Shown here: one piece after another, positions 1-5,993 of the stretch
How positions within the stretch are numbered: position 1 is the stretch's first letter
How the letters are laid out: every line of letters begins with the position of its first letter
Assembly: GCA_938004025.1 (NCBI GenBank)
Contig: CALKXC010000345.1
Location: 1 to 6,321 of the forward strand
DNA length: 6,321 bases
From: an uncultured Leucothrix sp.
GTDB taxonomy: Bacteria > Pseudomonadota > Gammaproteobacteria > Thiotrichales > Thiotrichaceae
Direction: 5' to 3'
The notes under the pieces: model-generated
What the model was told of the DNA's origin: nothing
Seen by the model: only the letters and a program-made list of their open reading frames with translations
The model's database searches: none
Translations under genes and position numbers: made by a program

Positions 1-78
1 CCACAGCCGAGAACTCGGCCAATGCAAGAAGTTGGTTAGTGCGAGCAGGGCATAGAATCACTCAAGCATTAAAGCAAA
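1..78 (+). other. 3' tail of an unidentified gene cassette
   Basis: This is the last part of a cassette that begins left of the window and ends at the attC starting at 79. Two forward frames close early (stops at 37-39 and 52-54). The third is open from position 3 through the attC and into the IS30 end, beginning TAENSANARSWLVRAGHRI. None can be shown to be the true gene, because cassette genes often stop just before or inside the attC. I do not recognise the product. A short perfect inverted repeat GCCGAG/CTCGGC lies at 6-19, with only two bases between the arms. Confidence 0.4.
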
Positions 79-161
79 AGCTAACAAAGCATTGCACCTG
101 TCATTTGACGCAAACCTCCCGACGCTGCCGCTCTGGTCAGCTTGTGTCAAATGCAGGTGAA
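79..161 (+). other. attC site 1, left part (interrupted by IS30-family element)
   Basis: Left part of an integron attC recombination site. The R''-like box is AGCTAAC at 79-85. The left arm GCATT (89-93), CACCTG (95-100), CATTTGAC (102-109) pairs with GTCAAATG (146-153) and CAGGTG (154-159), then with AATGC, which is completed only beyond the insertion (from 1394). G94 and T101 have no partner, matching the unpaired bases that help integrases recognise folded attC. The loop at 110-145 contains the CGCTGCCGCT motif shared with other attC sites here. Joining 79-161 to 1396-1409 gives a 97-bp site, the same size as the other three. Insertion fell in the right arm of the stem. Confidence 0.85.
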
Positions 162-189
162 GGTGGATTCAACCGGTCAACGCAACACC
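162..189 (+). repeat. IS30-family terminal inverted repeat, left
   Basis: Begins GGTGGATTCAACCGG and is a perfect 28-bp inverse of 1366-1393; the match breaks at position 190. It also encodes the last residues of the transposase and its stop codon (169-171, - strand). Confidence 0.93.
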
Positions 190-1331
190 CGTGTTCAGTT
201 CCAAGTTAAGCATAAATGCTGGCGTCTTTGCATTGAGTGTTTTTCTAGGGCGTGTGTTTAGACTCATAGCCACCGTGTTCAATTGGGCCTGGGTGTGTTT
301 AGATAAATCGGTTCCTTTTGGAAAGTACTGCCTTAGTAGACCATTTGTGTTTTCGTTTGAGCCTCGTTGCCAAGGGCTACCCGGGTCGCAGAAATAGACG
401 TCCATTTCACTGTCTATTGCAAATCGTTTGTGCGCTGCCAGTTCTGACCCTTGGTCCCATGTCAACGTTCTGAGTAGCGTGTCAGGCAACTTCTTTATCT
501 GTTTGACCAAGGCCTTAGTCACCACTTCGGTATGCTTTGAGCGCACCTTTACCAGCACGACAAAGCGGGTTTTGCGTTCTACCAGCGTGGCGATAAAGGT
601 TTGGTCGCTTCCTTGTATCAGATCACCTTCCCAGTGGCCTGGGACTGCTCTGTCTTCGATCTCTGCGGGACGTTCACGAATAGATAATCCATCAACAATG
701 GAGCCGCTGTGTCCCTTTCGTGTCTTGAGCCGTGATTGGCGGAAGCGTCTCTGTGTACGCAAATGTTCGCGAAGCTCCTTTTTTAAGGCTCCGCGGGACT
801 GTATGTACAAGCTCTTGTAGATCGTTTCGTGTGACACATGCAACTCGGGTTGATCAGGGAACTCATACTGTAGCCATAGAGCAATTTGCTCCGGAGACCA
901 TTTCAGCGCTAGTTTTTTCTTACCAAGCGCTGTAACTTTGCGAACTCTACTAGTCTGCAGCACTTGGGGCGATGACCATGCTTCCATGCTTGTTTATCTG
1001 CACGCGCTGCCCGGTAGTGTATCCGACCTCCGTTACGTGCCACCTCTCTACTAATTGTAGACACCGAGCGGCCTAACTCTGTGGCAATGGTCCGATAACT
1101 GACTCCAGAGCTTAAGGCTCTTGAAATACTCTCTCTTTCCTCAAGCGAAAGATGCCTCAAGGAGCGAGCCCTTATCCGAGGCTCGATGCCGCCATGGTTA
1201 CGAAGAAAAAGGAAGACTGATACGGGTGTGATATCCAAAGTGCGAGCAATCTCATGGTGTGACTTACCTTCATGCCACAATTGCCATCGTCGTGCTTTCT
1301 CTTCTGCGCTAAGATTCTTTCCTACTGGCAT
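169..1331 (-). CDS. IS30-family transposase, two overlapping frames (387 aa if joined by -1 frameshift)
   Basis: DDE transposase that would cut and join the ends of its own element. The first frame (1331 to 909, 140 aa) carries two helix-turn-helix-like stretches (HEGKSHHEIARTLDITP, then SGVSYRTIATELGRSVSTIS followed by REVARNGG), as expected for the IS30 N-terminus. The second frame supplies LALKWSPEQIALWLQ and the catalytic domain: D in GHWEGDLIQG, D in TWDQGSE, E in GSNENTNGLLRQYFPKG. The frames meet at 912-918, where a -1 shift gives 387 aa, close to IS30 transposases (about 320-385 aa). Most family members use one uninterrupted frame, so this is either programmed frameshifting or a one-base loss in an A run. 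The ATG at 987 in the second frame is unlikely to be a real start, since it omits the DNA-binding region. Confidence 0.85.
912..918 (-). promoter_or_regulatory. Candidate -1 slippery site A AAA AAC in the transposase
   Basis: Read on the - strand, the zero frame is AGA AAA AAC TAG, so the heptamer A AAA AAC (form X XXY YYZ) stands directly before the stop at 909-911. Slipping back one base continues as CTA GCG CTG AAA (LALK), which is the conserved family continuation. A short inverted repeat GAGCAA/TTGCTC (879-891) and a CTCCGGAG palindrome (889-896) lie about 15-30 bases downstream and could form a weak stimulatory structure. The heptamer and phase are seen directly; its use by ribosomes is inference, and a single missing A would look the same. 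Confidence 0.5.
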
Positions 1332-1341
1332 TGTTGATTGA

Positions 1342-1366
1342 CTCTAAGTTGATAGTTATCTTAGAG
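1342..1366 (-). promoter_or_regulatory. Inverted repeat between IS end and transposase start
   Basis: CTCTAAG (1342-1348) and CTTAGAG (1360-1366) are perfect inverses separated by 11 bases, with a nested GATA/TATC pair. The repeat lies just inside the right IS end and about 10 bases upstream of the transposase ATG at 1331. It could be an operator, or a messenger hairpin limiting translation when transcription enters from outside, as known for some other IS elements. Function is inferred from position only. Confidence 0.35.
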
Positions 1367-1393
1367 GTGTTGCGTTGACCGGTTGAATCCACC
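1366..1393 (-). repeat. IS30-family terminal inverted repeat, right
   Basis: Perfect 28-bp inverse of 162-189, ending in GGTTGAATCCACC. The AA at 1394-1395 matches the AA at 160-161 on the other side of the element. Confidence 0.93.
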
Positions 1394-1395
1394 AA

Positions 1396-1409
1396 TGCGA
1401 CTGTTAGGT
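1396..1409 (+). other. attC site 1, right part with R' box
   Basis: The displaced end of the attC that starts at 79. TGC completes the AATGC arm that pairs with GCATT (89-93), and GTTAGGT (1403-1409) fits the R' consensus GTTRRRY. Integrase cleavage would fall after G1403, making 1404 the first base of the next cassette. Separated from its partner strand by 1232 bp, this site can no longer form the normal short attC hairpin. Confidence 0.85.
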
Positions 1410-1514
1410 TCGATAGGATACATTTTCATGAGTCAGGGTCTTTTTTTTGAGTCGTATGAACGTTAGCAGTCGGCCCACAGCGGTCATTTGGGTTTTGTTT
1501 AATGTAGGTGTGCG

Positions 1515-2120
1515 GTGTTAACTAAAGAACTGCAAGAATATTATCAAAATTCAAAATATGGGGAGATCCGCCCTGAGTTAAAACACGCGATTAGTATTTC
1601 TTCTGGTTGTAGTATTGCGATTGATTGTGGCTGTGGTGCAGGGGCAAATATTGGTCATTTGATCTCGGCTGGGTTTGAAGTTTGTGCGTTTGATGTTCAA
1701 AAAGAAGCAGTATCTTTGTGTGATGAAAGGTACGCGAGTAATTCATTAGTATCTCTGAGTGTTAGTAGTTTTGGTAGTTATGTATATCCAAAGGCATCTC
1801 TAATTGTCGCTGACGCAAGCTTGTTCTTTTGCCCTGCGGGAGAATTTGATCAATTTATGGAGAAGGTGCAAAAATCTTTGCAGCCTGATGGGGTCTTTTA
1901 CGGGTCGTTTCTCGGTGCTAGAGACTCAATGGCTAGCCCTGATTACAAGAGTGAGGCTCTCTGGGGGGATGTGCTGATATTCTCAGAAAGCAAAATTAAA
2001 CGTGCACTAAATAACTTTGAAATTCATAAATGGGTTGAGTTAGAAGTCGATGGATTTACTCCGACAGGTGAAGCACATCATTGGCATTTATTTATAGTTG
2101 TGGCAAAAATCTCAGCGTGA
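1515..2120 (+). CDS. Class I SAM-dependent methyltransferase
   Basis: Probable cytoplasmic methyltransferase of 201 aa that transfers a methyl group from S-adenosylmethionine; the substrate is unknown. The Rossmann-fold motif I is AIDCGCGAGANIG (residues 35-47), followed by an acidic residue ending strand 2 (CAFD, D60), the motif region LIVADASLFF (96-105) and the late strand GVFYGSFLGARD (126-137). The end, HHWHLFIVVAKI, resembles small TehB-like or generic class I enzymes that end with an HWH(L/I)F strand, and the length is usual for them. GTG at 1515 is the only reasonable start: an in-frame TAA lies at 1500-1502, and AGGTG (1506-1510) is a plausible ribosome site. It is the sole gene of its cassette. 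A role in tellurite resistance, small-molecule methylation or modification of a macromolecule cannot be decided. Confidence 0.8.
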   Translation: MLTKELQEYYQNSKYGEIRPELKHAISISSGCSIAIDCGCGAGANIGHLISAGFEVCAFDVQKEAVSLCDERYASNSLVSLSVSSFGSYVYPKASLIVADASLFFCPAGEFDQFMEKVQKSLQPDGVFYGSFLGARDSMASPDYKSEALWGDVLIFSESKIKRALNNFEIHKWVELEVDGFTPTGEAHHWHLFIVVAKISA

Positions 2121-2179
2121 GCTGTGGAAACTGGAGTTGTGTATTTTCTGCTTCGGGCGCAAACCTGAAGTTAAAAATG

Positions 2180-2199
2180 TTGTGGGCAAGTGCTCACAA
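2180..2199. terminator. Hairpin between methyltransferase gene and attC
   Basis: TTGTGGGC (2180-2187) and GCTCACAA (2192-2199) form an 8-bp stem with one G-T pair and a 4-base loop. There is no T run after it on the + strand. On the - strand it is followed by a CATTTTTAA stretch, so it fits better as a weak terminator of transcription coming from the right. It may instead be incidental. Confidence 0.3.
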
Positions 2200-2205
2200 A
2201 ATCAA

Positions 2206-2299
2206 ACCTAACCAGACGCCGCAAGCGTTATTGACAGCACAGTCCCTGCGCTGCCGCTCCGGTCGGTCGCTATCAATAACTCTCGAGGTGGCGTTAGGT
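2206..2299 (+). other. attC site 2 (94 bp)
   Basis: Integron recombination site closing the methyltransferase cassette. The R'' box ACCTAAC (2206-2212) pairs exactly with the R' box GTTAGGT (2293-2299). The inner stem GTTATTGA (2227-2234) pairs with TCAATAAC (2273-2280) and extends by two further pairs past one mismatch. The loop contains CGCTGCCGCTCCGGTCGG. Cleavage would fall after G2293. Folding is on single-stranded DNA, as known for attC. Confidence 0.95.
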
Positions 2300-2397
2300 T
2301 TGATTGGAGGCATCTCTATGACTTAGAAATATTTTTTAGGCTACTGGTCGATCACAATTCGGATAGGAGTGTTAGGATTATTGGAGTGGTTTAGAAT

Positions 2398-2445
2398 ATG
2401 CTTTTCGTAATTCGTACTTTTCTATTGTCTACTATTGTGCCCTGA
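2398..2445 (+). CDS. Possible 15-codon leader peptide
   Basis: A short frame, MLFVIRTFLLSTIVP, begins at ATG 2398 and ends at TGA 2443-2445, two bases before the ATG of the next gene. GGAG (2383-2386) lies 11 bases upstream, slightly farther than ideal, and TAGAAT (2392-2397) could be a -10 element instead. The following gene has no clear ribosome site, so re-initiation after this peptide could explain its translation. The frame may equally be chance. Confidence 0.25.
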   Translation: MLFVIRTFLLSTIVP

Positions 2446-2447
2446 AA

Positions 2448-3041
2448 ATGGATATCCAATTGAGCCAAGTTAATATGCCTGATCCAGACGCTGAAATTCA
2501 TAGTGCAATTGATAGGCTTGTACAAGATCGTCTGGTTCTTGCATCTAGTTCAATTCTAAAAATGCTGCCCTCCAATATAGTAAGGAGTAGGTATTTTACT
2601 TTGACATACAGGGAGGGCTCAGTATTCGTCTATTTGCTGTTAGGGAGGCGACTGGAGTCTGAGGTAAAACATAGGATTGGCTTGGGTCAATCCCCAATAC
2701 CAGGCCTAATCACCACTAGAGAAAATATATCCGCTGGGATACGGCTGGAAAACGCACAACTTGCCCAAATTTCTGGCTCTAGTTTTAAAAATATATTTGC
2801 TTTTTCCATTGGCAATAAAGTGAGCGCTCAATTCACGAACTTAACCATAGACCTAACGGAAGTTGAGGCTGTCGGAAAAAAGTTTGTTGTGGACCTTGGC
2901 TTTGTTATCTCACCAGAAAAAGGGAAGTTGGTTTTTAGTCCACTTGAGCAAATTGAGGATCTGATCGTTCAATTTGCATCTGCAATCGTATTAGATAAGG
3001 AGCCTAAGTCTGTCCTACAGAAAGCCCAGCCTCATGTATAG
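2448..3041 (+). CDS. Unrecognised 197-aa protein, partner of Shedu-like nuclease
   Basis: I do not recognise this protein. It has no evident signal peptide or membrane segment, so it is probably cytoplasmic. It opens with a polar, helix-prone region (about residues 10-45, DAEIHSAIDRLVQDRLV), followed by alternating hydrophobic stretches suggesting a mainly beta fold (YFTLTYREGSVFVYLLLG, then IDLTEVEAVGKKFVVDLGFV), and ends in a helix near IEDLIVQFASAIV. ATG 2448 is chosen although no good ribosome site precedes it (only CTGAAA); a later start at the ATG encoding MPDPDAE is possible. Its last 8 bases overlap the start of the nuclease gene, so the two are probably translated together. In a defence pair it could be a sensor, regulator or inhibitor of the nuclease; this is inference from position. 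Confidence 0.75.
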   Translation: MDIQLSQVNMPDPDAEIHSAIDRLVQDRLVLASSSILKMLPSNIVRSRYFTLTYREGSVFVYLLLGRRLESEVKHRIGLGQSPIPGLITTRENISAGIRLENAQLAQISGSSFKNIFAFSIGNKVSAQFTNLTIDLTEVEAVGKKFVVDLGFVISPEKGKLVFSPLEQIEDLIVQFASAIVLDKEPKSVLQKAQPHV

Positions 3042-3735
3042 CTCTGAATACGAATGCCTAAAAGAGCTGGTCTACTCGGATGATGGGAATAAGGAGAAAG
3101 AATGCCAGCCTTTTCTCGAGCATGTTCCTAATATTCTATTAGGCCAATACATGTCAAAATTCGACAACATAACCTCTACTCGTTTTGAGAGGGAGTCACG
3201 TTTGCCTTCTGGTGATAATGATGTGCTTCAGGGATTCTCCGTTCGGGATGATACTGGTAGGACTGTAAATCATCTGGTTGTTTGGGAAGTAAAAGCACCT
3301 CAATGCAGTCCGTTTAGGATCACTACTAATAACAGAGCCGCACCTACTGCAGATTTGATTGAGGTTGAAAACCAACTTCTGCACTACTTCCATGATCTAA
3401 AAAGCAACGCAGCTATCAAAGATGAATTTGAAATAGTAAACGAAGACAATATTCATTTAGGCGGAATAATTATTGGCAGGGAAGATAAATTAATTTCTGG
3501 TGGTGGCCAGTTTAGTTTGACGGATGAAAGAAAGCTTGCTCTTTACCGGAGAGCGAAAGGCTATCGAGAGACGTATTTCTGGAGCCCGGCTATAAATTTC
3601 AAGCTCTGGGATAGTGTGCTTGCCAATCTAAAACCAGCTATTCAACAAAACATAGTGCCCGAAGGTGATCTTGATGCTATGACATTTTCACTTAGGGAGG
3701 AGCCAGAATCAGCCACGGCTGAAACCATAATCTAA
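3034..3735 (+). CDS. Shedu-like (DUF4263) PD-(D/E)XK nuclease
   Basis: Probable anti-phage DNA nuclease, 233 aa. The visible order fits the Shedu/DUF4263 catalytic domain: an early CQPFLEHVPNILLG (residues 24-37; family pattern 'FLxxxPxlL'), an acidic site near DNDVLQGFSV (61-70), the core strand LVVWEVKAPQ with E85 and K87 as the ExK pair, a helix with Q114 (LIEVENQLLHYFHDLKSN, 108-125), and GGIIIGRED (143-151), the late strand where family members read 'iiIGr'. The usual large N-terminal domain of Shedu proteins is absent, so this is close to a bare nuclease domain. The ATG overlaps the preceding gene in ATGTATAG with no ribosome site of its own, suggesting translational coupling. Another PD-(D/E)XK endonuclease family is the main alternative. 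Target and trigger are unknown. Confidence 0.65.
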   Translation: MYSSEYECLKELVYSDDGNKEKECQPFLEHVPNILLGQYMSKFDNITSTRFERESRLPSGDNDVLQGFSVRDDTGRTVNHLVVWEVKAPQCSPFRITTNNRAAPTADLIEVENQLLHYFHDLKSNAAIKDEFEIVNEDNIHLGGIIIGREDKLISGGGQFSLTDERKLALYRRAKGYRETYFWSPAINFKLWDSVLANLKPAIQQNIVPEGDLDAMTFSLREEPESATAETII

Positions 3736-3754
3736 TGGGCATAATACACACATA

Positions 3755-3776
3755 TTACAAACATCTAGATTTGTAA
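3755..3776. other. AT-rich hairpin after nuclease gene
   Basis: TTACAAA (3755-3761) and TTTGTAA (3770-3776) form a 7-bp stem with an 8-base loop, 20 bases after the nuclease stop codon. It is AT-rich and lacks a following T run, so it is at best a weak terminator or an end-stabilising structure. Confidence 0.25.
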
Positions 3777-3838
3777 ATGTTGGCTTTGGAGGTGTAGGAG
3801 AGGAGCGAAGTGGCAGTGGCAAGTGCGTCTTGAATCAA

Positions 3839-3934
3839 ACCTAACCAGACACTGCAAGCGAAACGTGACAGCTCGTTCCCTACGCTGCCGCTGCGGTCGG
3901 CCGCAGTCAAGTTCGCGTGAGCTAGGCGTTCGAT
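3839..3934 (+). other. attC site 3 (96 bp)
   Basis: Site closing the two-gene cassette. The R'' box is ACCTAAC (3839-3845) and the R' box GTTCGAT (3928-3934). Inner stem pairs are GCGAA (3858-3862) with TTCGC (3912-3916) and TGAC (3866-3869) with GTCA (3906-3909), leaving an unpaired base in the left arm. The loop has CGCTGCCGCTGCGGTCGG. R'' and R' do not match each other because TTCGAT belongs to the next cassette, as expected after cassette exchange. Confidence 0.92.
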
Positions 3935-3989
3935 TTGCTAAAGATGTTTCATGCAAGAATGGACTACATCGGACCAAAGCACAAAAAAT

Positions 3990-4019
3990 GTGATTTTTAT
4001 GTTGCTGTTTCAAAATCAC
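3990..4019. promoter_or_regulatory. Inverted repeat upstream of the ATPase-TOPRIM gene
   Basis: GTGATTTT (3990-3997) and AAAATCAC (4012-4019) are perfect inverses with a 14-base gap, ending 31 bases before the chosen start codon. The spacing fits an operator for a dimeric repressor or a leader hairpin. A weak promoter match (TTGCTG, 16 bases, CATATT) overlaps its right half. The function is inferred from symmetry and position. Confidence 0.35.
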
Positions 4020-4050
4020 GCTTCATATTTTGATATTAGTGAGAAAAAAA

Positions 4051-5970
4051 ATGGCTATATGTTTAAAAGGAATTAAGGGCCACAATGGATTTCTTCTTGA
4101 AAATGAATCGACATTAGGCGAGGACATTAGTGTCCTTATAGGGAAAAATGGGTCAGGAAAAACCAGAATCCTTGAAAGTATAAGAGAGCAGCTTACCAGT
4201 GTTGAAATTGATGGGCAAAAGCTTCAGAGAACGGACATAGTATTAATTGAAAGTGCAAGCTTGATTCCGAACCTAGGAACTGTTTACAACGACACCCAAT
4301 TTCAACAAAAGATCACAAGTACACTGCAACTTTATGATCGGATAAAAGCAACATTAGATAAGCCTTATGATTCCTCTAGAGCACAGTCTCATGGCCGTGG
4401 TGGTAACAAAGATGCTCTAGATCCAGAATCTTTACATATGTTATGTCAATCCATCGCAAAAAAGACAAATAAGCCCGCGCCAGAATTGTCTCATGAGGAC
4501 ATTATACTTCACTACGAAGAGCCATCTAGAAATGTTTTAGGAATACAGAATATATCTACGATATTCAACAATCACATCAAGCGTAAAAACAATAATCAAT
4601 ATAATGAGTGGAAGTGCAAGGAGAAGGGGGCTGACGTCCAGTACTGGAGCGATGAGGAGTTCCTACAGAAATTTGGTGATAAACCTTGGGTTAGAGCAAA
4701 CAAGATTCTAGATGATACATTTGACGGGAAGTTTGAATTCAATATCCCAGACGAATTATCTCAGAGCTACACATATCAAGCAAAGCTTATTCAGAAATAC
4801 AATGGTCAAGCAGTAACTGTTGGTAATCTCTCCTCAGGCGAGAAAACGCTTCTATGGCTAGCTCTGACTTTATTTAATCTACAGTATTATGAATCGGATT
4901 TAGTTAAACCGCCAAAGCTTTTACTCATTGACGAACCTGATGCTTTTCTTCATCCCAAGATGGTTGATAAAATGTATAAAGCATTCGATTCGTTTGTGAA
5001 TATTTTCAAGAGTAACGTAGTTATAACTACCCACTCACCAACGACGGCCGCACTCGCTCCCGCAAAGAACCTTTATTTGGTGCAAGACAACGCGATAGAA
5101 AATATTGAACAAGACAGAGCGATTTCGGAATTGCTAGATGGTGTGACTCAAATGTCAATTACCGCGACTAATAGGCGACAGGTTTATGTCGAGAGCTTCT
5201 ACGATGCTGATATTTATCAAGCACTTTACAATACAATAGCGCCAAGATCAGATGTAGTTGATGCAAAAATATCATTGTCTTTTGTAAGCTCTGGACCAAA
5301 AATACCCGTACAGTTCGTTAAAGATAAAGTTCGTCAATTATTAGAAATACATGATGACAAGCTCCTTGATGAATTTGTAAGTGGAATTAATGGTTCGGGT
5401 AGTTGTGAATACGTAATTGGTCAAGTACAAGCCCTTTCAGATAGCGGCAATAAAACAGTAAGAGGGGTAATAGATTGGGATAAAAAGAATACTTCGTCGT
5501 GTCTGATCAGCGTTTTCGCTGAAAATCACGCTTATTCAGTAGAAAATATTTGCCTTGATCCAATATCTATTTTGTTGTTACTGCACATCGACCATCCTAC
5601 GACGTATACAATGCCGTTCATTTGCGGCAAAGAAGTAGATTGGGAAAATTGGATCAATGACGCTGCATTGCTGCAAGTGTCAGTTGATAAATATCTAAAA
5701 AAAATACTTTTGCGAGATAACAATAAGGACGTCGTCTTGTCGTACCTCTCCGGTGTAAAGCTCGATTCAGATAAAGAGTATTTACAATTGAATGGGCATG
5801 ATTTGGAGAAATTAGTACGCGAGAAATACCCACAACTGAATGCTTACGCTAGAAAAGGAAAAGATGGTGAGCTGAAAAGCACAATCGTCACCAGGTCTAT
5901 GGTGACTATTGGAAAAAGTAGATTTGTGCCGGACGTGTTTGAGTCAGTTTTCGCCTCATTACAGAAATAG
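4051..5970 (+). CDS. ABC-type ATPase fused to TOPRIM/DUF4435-like domain (PARIS/OLD-like defence protein)
   Basis: Probable single-protein anti-phage system, 639 aa, cytoplasmic. The N-terminal ATPase has Walker A GKNGSGKT (residues 31-38), a long helical insertion, signature LSSGEK (260-265), Walker B LLLIDEPDAF (D294, E295) and the H-loop TTHSP (H328), in the style of SMC/RecF/OLD ATPases. The C-terminal half has a TOPRIM-type glutamate in QVYVESFYDADIYQAL (E381, D385, D387), GVIDWD (D475, D477) and YSVENICLDP (E498), the pattern of DUF4435. ATPase plus DUF4435 is the composition of PARIS (AriA plus AriB), where AriB is a TOPRIM nuclease released on sensing phage anti-restriction proteins. 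A class 1 OLD or GajA-like protein is the alternative; no GajB-like helicase gene follows. ATG 4051 is preferred to the upstream in-frame TTG at 4030; GTGAG (4039-4043) is a weak ribosome site. Confidence 0.8.
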   Translation: MAICLKGIKGHNGFLLENESTLGEDISVLIGKNGSGKTRILESIREQLTSVEIDGQKLQRTDIVLIESASLIPNLGTVYNDTQFQQKITSTLQLYDRIKATLDKPYDSSRAQSHGRGGNKDALDPESLHMLCQSIAKKTNKPAPELSHEDIILHYEEPSRNVLGIQNISTIFNNHIKRKNNNQYNEWKCKEKGADVQYWSDEEFLQKFGDKPWVRANKILDDTFDGKFEFNIPDELSQSYTYQAKLIQKYNGQAVTVGNLSSGEKTLLWLALTLFNLQYYESDLVKPPKLLLIDEPDAFLHPKMVDKMYKAFDSFVNIFKSNVVITTHSPTTAALAPAKNLYLVQDNAIENIEQDRAISELLDGVTQMSITATNRRQVYVESFYDADIYQALYNTIAPRSDVVDAKISLSFVSSGPKIPVQFVKDKVRQLLEIHDDKLLDEFVSGINGSGSCEYVIGQVQALSDSGNKTVRGVIDWDKKNTSSCLISVFAENHAYSVENICLDPISILLLLHIDHPTTYTMPFICGKEVDWENWINDAALLQVSVDKYLKKILLRDNNKDVVLSYLSGVKLDSDKEYLQLNGHDLEKLVREKYPQLNAYARKGKDGELKSTIVTRSMVTIGKSRFVPDVFESVFASLQK

Positions 5971-5993
5971 ATAGTTGGCGAGTAAAAACGCAA

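Larger units (their letters stand above)
162..1393 (-). mobile_element. IS30-family insertion sequence, complete (1232 bp)
   Basis: A complete insertion sequence bounded by perfect 28-bp inverted repeats (162-189 and 1366-1393), with AA on both sides (160-161 and 1394-1395) as a likely 2-bp target duplication. Duplications of 2-3 bp are usual in the IS30 family. The transposase on the - strand has the IS30 N-terminal helix-turn-helix region and a DDE domain; its stop codon lies inside the left repeat. Undamaged ends and a readable target duplication suggest fairly recent insertion. It sits in the stem arm of an integron attC. I cannot assign it to a named IS. Confidence 0.92.
1404..2293 (+). 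mobile_element. Gene cassette with methyltransferase gene
   Basis: Spans from the cleavage point in attC 1 (after G1403) to that in attC 2 (after G2293), 890 bp. Its first bases TTAGGT complement the R'' box ACCTAAC (2206-2212) of its own attC, as expected for a cassette that once closed into a circle. The 111 bases before the gene hold a run of eight T (1441-1448) and no convincing promoter. Its left attC is broken by the IS30 element, so simple excision should be impaired. Confidence 0.85.
2294..3928 (+). mobile_element. Two-gene cassette with Shedu-like nuclease
   Basis: Spans 1635 bp between the cleavage points of attC 2 and attC 3. Its leading TTAGGT complements its own R'' box ACCTAAC (3839-3845). 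It holds two overlapping genes in the same direction. Both flanking attC sites are intact, so it should be excisable as one unit carrying both genes. Confidence 0.9.

Noticed and set aside
6..19. GCCGAG/CTCGGC palindrome as a terminator or regulatory site
   Set aside because: Only two bases separate the arms and no T run follows; its gene context is outside the window.
191..935. Forward-strand open frames opposite the transposase (191-397, 428-820, 732-935)
   Set aside because: They lie antisense to the IS30-family transposase, whose conserved DDE motifs show the - strand is the coding strand. Their translations are rich in Ser, Arg and Cys and resemble no family.
1441..1448. Run of eight T as a rho-independent terminator
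   Set aside because: No stable GC-rich stem could be found directly before it.
2081..2326. Forward open frame across the methyltransferase end and attC 2
   Set aside because: It is out of frame with the methyltransferase and consists largely of translated attC sequence; no sign of a real product.
3196..3393. Reverse open frame inside the nuclease gene
   Set aside because: It lies opposite the conserved ExK region of the nuclease; a shadow of the real frame.
3765..4019. Reverse open frame of 84 codons across attC 3
   Set aside because: Most of it is translated attC sequence; its start has no ribosome site and lies in the inverted repeat before the next gene.
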